Shown here in pieces: positions 52,479 to 61,841 of a DNA stretch of 64,000 bases. Within the stretch, counting starts at the first letter, position 1. Each line of letters begins with the position of its first letter. Below the pieces are notes generated by a model that saw only the letters and a list, made by a program, of their open reading frames with translations, was not told where the DNA came from and ran no database searches. The translations under genes were made by a program, and so were the position numbers. The stretch is taken from the NCBI RefSeq assembly GCF_025336525.1, contig NZ_JAOCZP010000002.1, forward strand, positions 798,385-862,384, given 5' to 3'. The DNA comes from Chelativorans salis (GTDB lineage Bacteria > Pseudomonadota > Alphaproteobacteria > Rhizobiales > Rhizobiaceae).

Positions 52479-54767
52479 ATGAGTACACAGGCATCTGCCA
52501 TGGCCGGAGAACAGGTTTACCGATCCGCGCCGAATGACGGCCGCCGCCTGATGGCGCTGCCGGGCATTTTGGCGGCTGCTGGTGCGCTGGTGACGGCGGC
52601 TATCTCCTTCGCCGTGCTCCTGGGACTCACCCCTTTTACCCCCGATGCTGGCACCACACTGGCGCTGATCGGCATCAATGCCGCCTTCGTGCTCCTGCTT
52701 CTGGCGCTGATCGGCCGGGAGGCGCACCGCATCTATACGGCACGCAAGGGAGGCAAGGCGGCGTCGAGGCTGCATGTGCGCATCGTCGCCATGTTCTCGC
52801 TTGTTGCCGCGATACCGGCCATCCTCGTCGCCATCATCGCCTCCATCACGCTCGATCTCGGCCTCGACCGCTGGTTCGAATTGCGGACCCGCGTCATCGT
52901 GCAATCGTCCCTGTCCATTGCCGAGGCCTACGTCTCCGACCACGCCCGCAATCTGCAGGGCACGACGCTCTCCATGGCGATCGACCTCGACCGTATGCGC
53001 TCTCTCTACAATCTGGACCGTACCGGATTCCGCCAGCGCCTCACCCAGCAGGCGGTGGTGCGTGGCCTTGCCCATGCGGTGCTCATGCGGGAGGATGAAG
53101 AGGTCGTCATGGGCGCCGACATGCCCGAGCCGATCGAAATCCCTGCTCCGCCCGACGGCGCCTTGCAGCGTGCTGCCGAAGGGCGGCCGGTGCTGTTCGA
53201 CCTGCCGCCGGGCAACCTGATCGCGGCAATCGTCAAGTTGCGCGAGATTCCCGACGTCTATCTCTATGCCTTGAAAGAGCTCGACCCCCAGGTCATCAAG
53301 GCGCAGCGCATCGTCGCGGAGAACACTGGCGAGTACCGCTCTCTGGAAGAGAACCGAATCAACACCCAGGTCGCCTTTGCGTTGCTTTACCTCGTCGTCA
53401 CGCTGGCCATCGTGCTGGCGGCGATCTGGACCGGCATCGCAGTGGCCGACCGGCTGGTGCGGCCGATCCGTCAGCTTATCGGCGCGGCGGGCGCGGTCTC
53501 GACCGGCAATCTCGACGTGGCGGTGCCCGTCCGCCCTTCGGACGGCGACGTTGCCTCGCTGGGCGACACCTTCAACAAGATGACCCTGCAGCTCAAGACC
53601 CAGCGCGACGAGCTCATCTCCGCGCGCGACGTCATCGACGAGCGCCGCCGCTTCACCGAAGCGGTGCTTTCGGGCGTCACCGCGGGCGTCATCGGCGTCG
53701 ATGCCCGTGGCACGGTCACCATGGTCAACCGCTCGGCCGAGACCATGCTCGCCATTTCCGCCGACCGGGCCGTGGGCCAGAACCTCTCCGCTGTCCTGCC
53801 GCAGATCGGCCGCGTGTTTGAGATGGGGCGGACTTCCGGCCGCCAGGTCTATCGCGATCAGCTCACCTTCCATCGCGCCGGCGCGGAGCGCACCTTCAAC
53901 ATCCAGATCACCACCGAGGAAAGTGTCGGCGAGACGGACGAGCGTTCCTACGTGGTTACCGTCGACGATATTACAGACCTCGTGCAGGCGCAGCGCTCTT
54001 CGGCATGGGCGGACGTCGCGCGGCGCATCGCACACGAGATCAAGAACCCGCTCACGCCGATCCAGCTTTCGGCCGAGCGCATCCGCCGGCGATACGGCAA
54101 GGTTATCACCGAGGACCGTGAAGTCTTCGACCAGTGTACGGACACGATCATCCGCCAGGTGGGCGATATCGGCCGCATGGTGGACGAGTTCTCCACCTTC
54201 GCGCGCATGCCCAAGCCCGACATCCAGCGGCTCGACCTGCGCGAGCCGCTGCGCGAGGCGTCCTTCCTGGTGGAAGTGAGCCGCTCCGATATCACGGTCG
54301 AACGGCAACTGGGCGAGAAGCCGTTGATCGGTCGCTTTGACACGCGCCTGATGAGCCAGGCCTTCGGCAACGTCATCAAGAATGCGTCAGAGGCGATCGA
54401 CGCCGCGATACGCGAGGAGGGCGAGCGCCAGGGCGTGATCCGCATAACCGCACGGCAGGTAGGCGAGACCATTGAGGTGGAGGTCATCGACAACGGCAAG
54501 GGCCTGCCGCGGGAAAATCGGCAGCGGCTGCTCGAGCCGTACATGACGACGCGCGAGAAAGGCACCGGCCTTGGCCTTGCCATCGTCAAGAAGATAATTG
54601 AAGACCATGGGGGGCGGCTGGAGCTCAACGATGCACCAGCGGACTTCCATGGTGGTGTAGGGGCAATGATTCGCATGATCCTGCCGGGTGCACCGGCCGG
54701 CGACGCTTCCGGGGAAGGGGCGGGCAATTCTGCTGGAGAGACGGAAAAGGTCGATAATGGCGTCTGA
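52479..54767 (+). CDS. ntrY: Membrane sensor histidine kinase NtrY
   Basis: A 762-residue membrane kinase. Three or four helices lie in the first ~330 residues with a periplasmic sensor section between about 145 and 300; the last is LLYLVVTLAIVLAAIWTGIAVA. A HAMP linker follows (DRLVRPIRQLIGAAGAVSTGN), then PAS, HisKA with His 519 in [14 protein letters not shown], and the ATPase domain (NVIKNASEA, DNGKGLP, KGTGLGLAI). NtrY works with NtrX in nitrogen and redox or oxygen responses. Its end overlaps ntrX by 11 bases. The 104-base gap after ntrC holds no gene and may contain its own promoter. Confidence 0.95.
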   Translation: MSTQASAMAGEQVYRSAPNDGRRLMALPGILAAAGALVTAAISFAVLLGLTPFTPDAGTTLALIGINAAFVLLLLALIGREAHRIYTARKGGKAASRLHVRIVAMFSLVAAIPAILVAIIASITLDLGLDRWFELRTRVIVQSSLSIAEAYVSDHARNLQGTTLSMAIDLDRMRSLYNLDRTGFRQRLTQQAVVRGLAHAVLMREDEEVVMGADMPEPIEIPAPPDGALQRAAEGRPVLFDLPPGNLIAAIVKLREIPDVYLYALKELDPQVIKAQRIVAENTGEYRSLEENRINTQVAFALLYLVVTLAIVLAAIWTGIAVADRLVRPIRQLIGAAGAVSTGNLDVAVPVRPSDGDVASLGDTFNKMTLQLKTQRDELISARDVIDERRRFTEAVLSGVTAGVIGVDARGTVTMVNRSAETMLAISADRAVGQNLSAVLPQIGRVFEMGRTSGRQVYRDQLTFHRAGAERTFNIQITTEESVGETDERSYVVTVDDITDLVQAQRSSAWADVARRIAHEIKNPLTPIQLSAERIRRRYGKVITEDREVFDQCTDTIIRQVGDIGRMVDEFSTFARMPKPDIQRLDLREPLREASFLVEVSRSDITVERQLGEKPLIGRFDTRLMSQAFGNVIKNASEAIDAAIREEGERQGVIRITARQVGETIEVEVIDNGKGLPRENRQRLLEPYMTTREKGTGLGLAIVKKIIEDHGGRLELNDAPADFHGGVGAMIRMILPGAPAGDASGEGAGNSAGETEKVDNGV

Positions 54768-56118
54768 CATACTGGTCATCGACGACGAGGAAGATATCCG
54801 CGAGCTGGTCGCCGGCATCCTGAGCGACGAGGGGCACGAGACACGCACCGCCGGCGACAGCGACGGAGCGCTAGCGGCCATCGCCGAGCGTGTGCCGCGG
54901 CTGTTGCTGCTCGATATCTGGCTGCAGGGCTCCACCCTCGATGGGCTGGCGCTGCTCGATAAGGTTAAGGAAATACATCCCGATCTGCCCGTGGTGATGA
55001 TCTCCGGCCACGGCACCATCGAGACGGCGGTGGCGGCCATCAAGCGCGGCGCCTACGATTTCATAGAAAAGCCCTTCAAGGCCGACAGGCTGATCCTCAT
55101 CTGTGAGCGGGCGCTGGAGACATCCAAGCTCAAGCGCGAGGTCCTGGACCTGAAGAAGCGCAGCGGCGAGAGCTTCGACCTCGTCGGCAATTCGCCGGCG
55201 ATCAACCACCTGCGCCAGGCCATCGAGCGCATCGCCCCCAGCAACAGCCGCATCATGCTGATCGGCCCGTCAGGTTCCGGTAAAGAGCTTGCCGCACGCG
55301 CCATCCATGCCGTCTCGAACCGCAGCACCGGTCCCTTCGTCTCCGTGAACGCCGCCTCGATCACGCCCGAGCGCATGGAGATCGAGTTGTTCGGCACCGA
55401 ATCAAACGGCAGCGAGCGCAAGGTGGGCGCCTTGGAGGAAGCGCATCGCGGCACGCTCTATCTCGATGAAGTCGCCGACATGCCCAGCGAGACGCAGGCC
55501 AAGATCCTGCGGGTGCTGGTGGACCAGCAGTTCGAGCGGGTAGGGGGCACGAAGCGGGTCAAGGTCGATGTACGCATCATCTCCTCCACGGCGCGAAATC
55601 TGGAGGCCATGATTGCCGACGGCCGCTTCCGCGAAGATCTCTACCACCGCCTGGCCGTTGTGCCGGTTGCCGTTCCGCCGCTGTCGGAGCGGCGCGAGGA
55701 CATCCCGGTCCTGGTCGAACACTTCATGCAGCAGATCGTCACTCAGGTGGGCATCAAGCCTCGCCGCCTCGGTGACGACGCGCTGGCCGTTTTGCAGGCG
55801 CACGATTGGCCGGGCAACATTCGCCAATTGCGCAACAACGTCGAGCGGCTTCTGATCCTGACGCGCGGCGACGATGGCGATGCGCCGATCACCGCCGACC
55901 TGTTGCCCGCCGAGATTGGCGACGTCATGCCGCGTGTGCCGACACAGTCGGACCAGCATATTATGGCGCTGCCGTTGCGCGAGGCGCGCGAACTTTTCGA
56001 GAAGGAGTACCTTCTGGCGCAGATCAACCGGTTCGGCGGCAACATCTCGCGCACCGCCGAGTTCATCGGCATGGAGCGCTCCGCCCTTCACCGTAAGCTG
56101 AAGTCGCTGGGCGTCTAG
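54757..56118 (+). CDS. ntrX: Response regulator NtrX, lacking the GAFTGA loop
   Basis: A 453-residue NtrC-family regulator. The receiver domain has Asp 53 (LLLLDIWLQG) and KPFKADR. The AAA+ domain has Walker A GPSGSGKELAARAIH and a Walker B-like LYLDEVADMP. Where NtrC has GAFTGA it reads RKVGALEEAHRG, so direct contact with sigma-54 is unlikely. This matches alphaproteobacterial NtrX proteins that work as sigma-70-type regulators. The C-terminal Fis helix-turn-helix is GGNISRTAEFIGMERSALHRKLKSLG. ATG 54757 lies within ntrY. trkA follows after 12 bases. Confidence 0.95.
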   Translation: MASDILVIDDEEDIRELVAGILSDEGHETRTAGDSDGALAAIAERVPRLLLLDIWLQGSTLDGLALLDKVKEIHPDLPVVMISGHGTIETAVAAIKRGAYDFIEKPFKADRLILICERALETSKLKREVLDLKKRSGESFDLVGNSPAINHLRQAIERIAPSNSRIMLIGPSGSGKELAARAIHAVSNRSTGPFVSVNAASITPERMEIELFGTESNGSERKVGALEEAHRGTLYLDEVADMPSETQAKILRVLVDQQFERVGGTKRVKVDVRIISSTARNLEAMIADGRFREDLYHRLAVVPVAVPPLSERREDIPVLVEHFMQQIVTQVGIKPRRLGDDALAVLQAHDWPGNIRQLRNNVERLLILTRGDDGDAPITADLLPAEIGDVMPRVPTQSDQHIMALPLREARELFEKEYLLAQINRFGGNISRTAEFIGMERSALHRKLKSLGV

Positions 56119-56130
56119 GAGAACGGGCAC

Positions 56131-57507
56131 ATGAAGGTCATCATCTGCGGCGCCGGCCAGGTCGGCTACGGCATCGCCGAGCGGCTGGCGGCGGAGCAAA
56201 ATGACGTCTCCGTCATCGATACCTCGTCAGAACTCATCCGCGGCGTACGCGACGCACTCGACGTGCGCGGCTTCGTCGGCCACGGAGCGCATCCTGAGGT
56301 GTTGGAAGCCGCCGGCGCGCAGCAGGCGGACATGATCATCGCCGTCACGCTCTACGACGAGGTCAACATGGTGGCCTGCCAGGTCGCGCACTCGCTTTTT
56401 AACGTGCCGACCAAGGTCGCGCGCATCCGCTCGCAGTCCTATCTGCAGTCCCACTACATGGACCTTTTCTCACGCGATCACCTGCCCATCGACGTCATCA
56501 TTTCGCCGGAGCTCGAGGTGGGCGAAATGGTGCTCAGGCGTATCGCTCTTCCCGGCGCCACCGACGTGGTGGCCTTCGCCGACGGGCGGGTGGCCATGGT
56601 GGCGATCGAATGTCAGGAGGAATGCCCGGTCATCAACACGCCGCTGGCACAACTGACAGAGCTTTTCCCTGACTTGCCGTCGACGGTGGTGGGCGTGTCG
56701 CGCAACGGCAACCTGTTTGTCCCCCATTCCGGCGATCAGCTCATGGCCGGCGACATGGCCTATGTCGTCACCACAAAGGACCAGGTGCGCCGTACGCTGG
56801 GCCTGTTCGGGCACGAGGAGGCCGAGGCGACCCGCATCGTCATCGCCGGCGGCGGCAATATCGGCCGCTATGTCGCCCGCTCGCTGGAGCGCAAGCGCAG
56901 CCGCACCAAGGTGAAGATCATCGAGAGCAACCGCGACCGCGCCATCTCCATCGCCGACGATCTGCGCCGCACGGTGGTGCTCAACGGCAGCGCGCTGGAG
57001 CAGAAGCTGCTTCTGGAGGCGGACATCGACCATGCCGACCTGATGGTGGCGCTCACCAACGACGATCAGGTCAACATCCTGTCGAGTGTGATCGCCAAGC
57101 GGCTCGGCTGCAAGTCGAACCTAGTGCTGATCAACAACCCGACCTATCACGAATTCGCCAAGACGCTTGGCATCGACGCCCATGTGAACCCGCGCGCGGT
57201 GACCATCTCCAAGGTGCTCCAGCACGTGCGCCGCGGCCGTATCCGCGCCGTCCACAATGTCCAGAAGGGGGCGGCCGAGATCATCGAGGCCGAGGCTCTG
57301 GAGACCTCGCCGCTGGTCGGTCCGCCGCTCAGCGAGCAAGAACTGCCGGAAGGCATGCGCATCGGAGCCGTCTATCGCGACGGCACGGTCCTCAAGCCGA
57401 GCGGTTCACTGCGCATCAAGCCGAAGGACCGGGTCGTCATCTTCGCGCTGGAGAGTGCGGTGCGCCAGGTCGAACAGCTCTTCCGCGTCAGCCTGGAGTT
57501 TTTCTGA
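56131..57507 (+). CDS. trkA: Trk potassium uptake regulator TrkA
   Basis: A 458-residue cytoplasmic gating subunit of the TrkH/G potassium channel, with two tandem RCK modules. Each has a Rossmann NAD-binding site: MKVIICGAGQVGYGIAERLA at residue 1 and IVIAGGGNIGRYVARSLE near residue 235. Each is followed by a TrkA_C domain (the last around residues 375-455, GMRIGAVYRDGTVLKPSGSLRIKPKDRVVIFAL). It closes the dusB-ntrBC-ntrYX-trkA run. Its end overlaps the convergent glycosyltransferase remnant by 20 bases. Confidence 0.96.
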   Translation: MKVIICGAGQVGYGIAERLAAEQNDVSVIDTSSELIRGVRDALDVRGFVGHGAHPEVLEAAGAQQADMIIAVTLYDEVNMVACQVAHSLFNVPTKVARIRSQSYLQSHYMDLFSRDHLPIDVIISPELEVGEMVLRRIALPGATDVVAFADGRVAMVAIECQEECPVINTPLAQLTELFPDLPSTVVGVSRNGNLFVPHSGDQLMAGDMAYVVTTKDQVRRTLGLFGHEEAEATRIVIAGGGNIGRYVARSLERKRSRTKVKIIESNRDRAISIADDLRRTVVLNGSALEQKLLLEADIDHADLMVALTNDDQVNILSSVIAKRLGCKSNLVLINNPTYHEFAKTLGIDAHVNPRAVTISKVLQHVRRGRIRAVHNVQKGAAEIIEAEALETSPLVGPPLSEQELPEGMRIGAVYRDGTVLKPSGSLRIKPKDRVVIFALESAVRQVEQLFRVSLEFF

Positions 57508-58048
57508 CGCCGCTTCCATCCTCGACCCTGAACAGGCGCAGCGAAAGCTTTTTCCCCTTCGAGTAGTTAACGCCCTCGATCCGTGCAACAGGGACAACGG
57601 CCTTTCCTCCCGCACTTGCGAACTCTGCAAGTCGCGCGGCATCAGGAGCTGGCACCAGTGCAAGGGCGCAGACAGGATCCGAAAGAAGGTGATCCGCTGC
57701 TCCCTCGACATCCGTGAGAAGCATCTCCGTGCCAGCCAGGAAAACCAGGCTCGGCTCGTGGTATCCGGCCGAAGCGAGGCGGGAGTCGGAGCAGGGTTTG
57801 CCGGCCTCGACGGCGGCCGTGATGCGTGACGTCAACCAGATAGTCTCCAACGAAGGGGCAACCGTCGTAAAGAGGAGGCCATAAGCTATGCCCGCCGCCA
57901 CGACCGCGCCTCCTATTCTCCGCAGATCGGCGCCCTTACGACCGGGAAGGGCCAAGCAGGCCGCGGCAAGCACAGCCAACGCAGCCACAATGCCGGCCGG
58001 CTGCATTCCTGCACCAAGATCATGGCACGCACATCCTTGGGAAAGCAC
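57488..58048 (-). pseudogene. C-terminal remnant of a GT39/ArnT-like membrane glycosyltransferase
   Basis: From about 58020 downward the frame shows a hydrophobic stretch ([17 protein letters not shown], then GGAVVAAGIAYGLLFTTVAPSL), followed by a soluble tail (LASAGYHEPSLVFLAGTEMLLTD, VCALALVPA, RIEGVNYSKGKKLSL). This resembles the C-terminal end of glycosyltransferase family 39 proteins of Hyphomicrobiales, which are normally about 500 residues with many more helices and an N-terminal catalytic Asp. All of that is missing. The apparent ATG at 58048 lies in the ugd remnant in another frame. It is probably not functional. Confidence 0.72.
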
Positions 58049-58845
58049 GACCCCCCATAGCCGGCGCCGGGATAGATGAAGTGATAGCCGATACGGGGAT
58101 CGCTGCCGATGCCATGGCGGACCTTCTCGATGTCGGCCCCGACGGCCTCAGCCAAATCGGCCATTTCGTTCATGAAGCTGATCTTCGCTGCCAGCATGCA
58201 GTTTGCGGCGTACTTGGTCATTTCGGCGCTGCGCACGTCCATGACCACGATCTTTTCATGGTTCCGATTATACGGCGCGTACAGCTTGCGCAGCGTTTCC
58301 TCCGCGGCCTTGCTGGCGACACCGATGACGATGCGATCCGGCTTCCTGCAGTCGGCTACGGCGGAGCCTTCCTTGAGAAACTCCGGGTTGGAAGCGACGT
58401 CGAAGGTCAACGTACTGCGTCCGCGAATTGTGATCGTCTTCCTGATCCTGCAGGCGACAAGGTCGGCGGTGCCCACGGGAACGGTCGACTTGATGGTGAT
58501 GACGCGGTGAGCCTCCATATGCACGGCAATGGTTTCCGCTGCGGAAAAGACCTGTGTGAGGTCCACGGAACCGTCATCTCCGGGAGGTGTCCCGACCGCA
58601 ATGATCTGCACTAGACCATGCCGAACGCCTTCGGCGGCATCGGTTGTGAAGCTCAGCCTGCCCTTGCCGCAGTTCTCGTTCACCAGGGGAGTGAGCCCAG
58701 GCTCGTATATCGGGATCCGCCCTTGCTTCAGGCGCTCGATCCTGTCGGCGTCGACATCGACGCAAACCACATCAAAGCCAGCCTCTGCGAGCACGGCCGC
58801 CTGGACCAAACCAACATAGCCGGTGCCGAATATCGTGACCTTCAA
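57913..58845 (-). pseudogene. ugd: UDP-glucose 6-dehydrogenase, truncated at the C-terminus
   Basis: The frame starts [20 protein letters not shown], a clear UGDH/GDP-mannose dehydrogenase NAD domain, and continues normally through [20 protein letters not shown] and PDRIVIG to [15 protein letters not shown] with the catalytic Cys. At about 58020-58030 similarity ends abruptly and the frame reads nonsense ([13 protein letters not shown]...) from the antisense-frame glycosyltransferase DNA, stopping at 310 residues. Normal UGDH has about 430-440 residues; the C-terminal UDP-sugar binding domain is lost. A deletion that joined two genes explains both remnants. The protein may fold partly but should be inactive. 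Confidence 0.82.
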
Positions 58846-59206
58846 ATCGAATCTTACCGCTTAGTCGCTATAAGTGTTTGTAGCTATACAGTTTCGCAAC
58901 GGATATATATTTAGCATCCGTTTATAGATGCTCCCTTGGTATCCGTATATCGTTTGTACACTGCTCAGGCAAGGGCATCTCTGCAACACCCACGAAGCCC
59001 AGTCGTCGCACGTGCGGCGGCACGATCTCCGTTCATTGACGAAGGCGTTCAAACCGCTTTCCCTTCTGCAGTTGGAGCGATATCGTCCGCTTCCGCTGCT
59101 GCCGGCTCGGAAACGCGATGATCCGCAAAGCGGAGGAGGGGCTTTGCTTGCGCATCGCCTGCCGATATCAACGAATTCCAAGACTGATGTCGCCGAGGGA
59201 GAAAAG
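58846..59206. other. Gene-free AT-rich spacer between the ugd remnant and the aminotransferase gene
   Basis: A 361-base spacer. The left half (58850-58960) is strikingly AT-rich for this genome (for example GATATATATTTAG) and holds nested inverted repeats of CGGAT/ATCCG and GCATC/GATGC around 58909-58950. It probably contained the ugd promoter. The right half returns to normal GC. I see no RNA gene or open frame with coding character. The base composition suggests foreign DNA. Confidence 0.5.
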
Positions 59207-60073
59207 ATGCCGCGTATTGCCTACGTGAATGGCCGTTATGTCCGCCACGCCCTTGCAGCGGTGCATATCGAGGACCGGGGCTATCAGTTTGCCGACGGTG
59301 TCTACGAGGTGTGCGAGGTGGCGCGCGGCTACATCGTCGACATGACACGCCATCTCGACCGGCTTGGCCGCTCGCTCTCAGAGCTTTCCATCGAATGGCC
59401 GATGCATCGCAAGGCGCTGGAGACCGTCATGCGCGAGGTGATCCGCCGCAACGGCGTCAAAAACGGGCTGGTCTATCTTCAGGTCACCCGCGGCGTGGCC
59501 CCGCGCGATCACGTCTTTCCGGCGCCGGAAACGAGACCGGCCGTCGTCGTGACCGCCAAGCGTCTCGACCCAAAAGTAGCCGAGAAGCGCGCGGAGAAGG
59601 GCATCAAGGTCATCACCGTGCCGGAGAACCGCTGGGAGCGCGTCGACATCAAGACGGTGGGCCTCTTGCCCAACGTCCTGGCGCGGCAGAAGGCGCGCGA
59701 GGCAGGGGCGGCGGAAGCTTGGTTCCTCGACACCGACGGCATGGTCAAGGAGGGGGCCGCCACCAACGCCTGGATCGTCACGGCCGATGGCAAACTGGTG
59801 ACACGACCGGCCGATTTCGGCATACTGCGCGGCATTACCCGGGCTACCGTCCTCGATCTGGCCGCCAAGCTGGGCCTGGAGGTCGAGGAAAGGGCTTTTT
59901 CAGTGGAGGAGGCGCAATCGGCGCGCGAGGCATTCATCACCGCGGCTTCGACGGTCGTCATGCCGGTTGTGGAAATTGATGGCCGACCAGTGGCCAATGG
60001 CCACCCCGGCTCGCTCACCCTGTCGCTGCGGCACTCATTTTTTGACGTTGCGGAAAAAAGTCCTGCCTGTTAA
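59207..60073 (+). CDS. D-amino acid aminotransferase-like PLP enzyme (fold type IV)
   Basis: A 288-residue class IV aminotransferase. MPRIAYVNGRYV and VHIEDRGYQFADGVYEVCEV at the N-terminus, the Schiff-base Lys 149 in RVDIKTVGLLPNVLARQKA, and GMVKEGAATNAWIV in the second half identify the D-alanine transaminase group. It would interconvert D-alanine and D-glutamate for peptidoglycan, though branched-chain or aminodeoxychorismate-type activity cannot be excluded. ATG 59207 follows GAGGGAG at good distance; the frame continues upstream to 58928 without family sequence. It lies before hfq as in many rhizobia. Confidence 0.88.
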   Translation: MPRIAYVNGRYVRHALAAVHIEDRGYQFADGVYEVCEVARGYIVDMTRHLDRLGRSLSELSIEWPMHRKALETVMREVIRRNGVKNGLVYLQVTRGVAPRDHVFPAPETRPAVVVTAKRLDPKVAEKRAEKGIKVITVPENRWERVDIKTVGLLPNVLARQKAREAGAAEAWFLDTDGMVKEGAATNAWIVTADGKLVTRPADFGILRGITRATVLDLAAKLGLEVEERAFSVEEAQSAREAFITAASTVVMPVVEIDGRPVANGHPGSLTLSLRHSFFDVAEKSPAC

Positions 60074-60141
60074 CCACTCGGACAGCCGGCTCAAAAGGTG
60101 AGGGCATTGGCGGGAGCGTGGCAGGAGGGCAGTCGCCGCGC

Positions 60142-60171
60142 TTGACAGGGCGGGGTGACATTTGCGCTACT
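60142..60171 (+). promoter_or_regulatory. Candidate promoter for hfq-hflX
   Basis: TTGACA (60142-60147) is a perfect -35 hexamer, extended as CTTGACA. A weak -10, GCTACT, follows after 18 bases (60166-60171). Transcription would start about 32 bases before the hfq ATG. The -10 match is poor, so the assignment is tentative. Confidence 0.45.
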
Positions 60172-60209
60172 GCCGCGCTATGCGCAGGGGATGGTGAAAG
60201 AAAAGAACA

Positions 60210-60458
60210 ATGGCGGAACGTTCGCAAAATCTGCAGGACCTGTTCCTGAACACCGTTCGCAAGAGCAAGAACCCGCTGACGATCTTCCTGATCAACGGCG
60301 TGAAATTGACCGGCGTGGTGACCTCATTTGACAATTTCTGTGTTCTTCTGCGCCGCGATGGTCACTCGCAGCTCGTATACAAGCATGCCATCTCCACGAT
60401 CATGCCGAGCCAGCCGGTGCAGTTGTTCGATGCCGAGGAAAACAGTCGGGAAGGCTGA
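60210..60458 (+). CDS. hfq: RNA chaperone Hfq
   Basis: An 82-residue Sm-like protein that forms hexamers and helps small RNAs pair with mRNAs. The Sm1 motif is [43 protein letters not shown] (read here as [10 protein letters not shown]...), and the Sm2 motif is [12 protein letters not shown] with the conserved YKHA. It is short, without the long tail of enterobacteria, as usual in alphaproteobacteria. Its stop directly abuts the hflX start. It would be a candidate partner for small RNAs, possibly including the CCUCCUCCC hairpins at 16.9 kb. Confidence 0.97.
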   Translation: MAERSQNLQDLFLNTVRKSKNPLTIFLINGVKLTGVVTSFDNFCVLLRRDGHSQLVYKHAISTIMPSQPVQLFDAEENSREG

Positions 60459-61835
60459 TTGGCAAATAAACCGAAGGTTGCCGGTGTCGCGCGCGCTGAT
60501 GATGACGCGCTCGCCGGCGAGATCACCAGAGCCGTCGTCGTAACGCCGGTGCTGACGTCCGCTCGCGCGCAAGGCGAGGAGGGCGGTTCGCGTGCGCGCA
60601 TGTCCCTGTCGCCGCAAGCAAGGCTTGAGGAGGCGGTGGGCCTCGCCGAGGCGATCGATCTCGAAGTTGTCCACAGCGAGACGTTTCCTATCTCGGCGCC
60701 GCGCCCGGCGACGCTGATCGGCGCCGGAAAAGTGAGCGCGATCGCCGGCATCGTCGCCGAGAACGAGGCCGAACTGGTCGTCGTCGACCATCAGCTTTCG
60801 CCCGTGCAGCAGCGCAATCTCGAGCGCGAACTCAAGGCCAAGGTGGTCGACCGCACCGGCCTTATCCTGGAAATCTTCGGCCGCCGCGCCCGCACCAAGG
60901 AAGGCCGCCTGCAGGTCGATCTCGCGCACCTCGAATACCAGCGTGGGCGGCTCGTCAGGAGCTGGACACACCTTGAACGCCAGCGCGGCGGCGGCGGCTT
61001 CATGGGCGGCCCCGGCGAAACGCAGATCGAGGCCGACCGCAGGCTCCTGCAGGAGCGCATCATCCGCATCAAACGGGAGCTCGAGACCGTGCGGCGCACG
61101 CGCGACCTGCACCGGGCGAAGCGGCGAAAGGTGCCGTTCCCGGTGGTTGCCATCGTCGGCTATACCAATGCCGGAAAGTCGACGCTCTTCAATCGGCTGA
61201 CGGGCGCCTCCGTCATGGCCGAGGACATGCTGTTCGCCACGCTTGACCCGACGCTGAGGCGCGTGCGCTTTGCTCACGGCACGGTCGTCATCCTGTCCGA
61301 CACGGTCGGCTTCATCTCCGACCTGCCGACCCACCTCGTCGCCGCCTTCCGCGCCACGCTGGAGGAGGTGGTGGAGGCCGATCTCGTCATCCACCTGCGC
61401 GACATCTCCGACCCCGACACCGCCGCCCACGCCACGGACGTGGAGGAGGTTCTGGCAAGCCTCGGTGTCGATGCCGCCGACACCGGCCACGTCATCGAGG
61501 TGTGGAATAAGATCGACCGCCTCGGCGAAAACGACCGTGAGCGGCTCTTCAGGGACGACGCCAACAGGACGGCACCGGTCGCCGTCTCGGCGGTGACCGG
61601 GAAGGGGATCGACGACCTCATGGCATTGATCGAAGAGCGCGTCGCCGGCCGCATCGCGGAGACATCCGTCACCCTTTCGCCAAACCAGATGTCGCTCATG
61701 GACTGGGTGTACCGGCACGGCGAGGTCACCGACCGCGAGAATCACGAAGACGGCAGCATCACCATCCGCATCCGCGCCACCGATGCGGCGCGCGACGAGA
61801 TAAGGCGGCGGTTATCGAGTGATAACAGGGGGTAA
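60459..61835 (+). CDS. hflX: Ribosome-associated GTPase HflX
   Basis: A 458-residue GTPase that splits stalled or heat-damaged ribosomes. The N-terminal HflX domain includes LIGAGKVSAIAGIVAENEAELVVVDHQLSPVQQRNLE and the glycine-rich linker GGGGFMGGPGETQIEADRR. The G domain follows: G1 GYTNAGKSTLFN near residue 235, G2 in LFATLDPTLRR, G3 DTVGFISDLP and G4 NKID. The start is TTG at 60459, immediately after the hfq stop; no better start exists. hfq-hflX coupling is conserved in proteobacteria. Confidence 0.95.
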   Translation: MANKPKVAGVARADDDALAGEITRAVVVTPVLTSARAQGEEGGSRARMSLSPQARLEEAVGLAEAIDLEVVHSETFPISAPRPATLIGAGKVSAIAGIVAENEAELVVVDHQLSPVQQRNLERELKAKVVDRTGLILEIFGRRARTKEGRLQVDLAHLEYQRGRLVRSWTHLERQRGGGGFMGGPGETQIEADRRLLQERIIRIKRELETVRRTRDLHRAKRRKVPFPVVAIVGYTNAGKSTLFNRLTGASVMAEDMLFATLDPTLRRVRFAHGTVVILSDTVGFISDLPTHLVAAFRATLEEVVEADLVIHLRDISDPDTAAHATDVEEVLASLGVDAADTGHVIEVWNKIDRLGENDRERLFRDDANRTAPVAVSAVTGKGIDDLMALIEERVAGRIAETSVTLSPNQMSLMDWVYRHGEVTDRENHEDGSITIRIRATDAARDEIRRRLSSDNRG

Positions 61836-61841
61836 TGCGCG

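Noticed and set aside
57523..57829. Plus-strand open frames between trkA and the ugd remnant
   Set aside because: They are the complement of the recognisable glycosyltransferase tail and resemble no protein.
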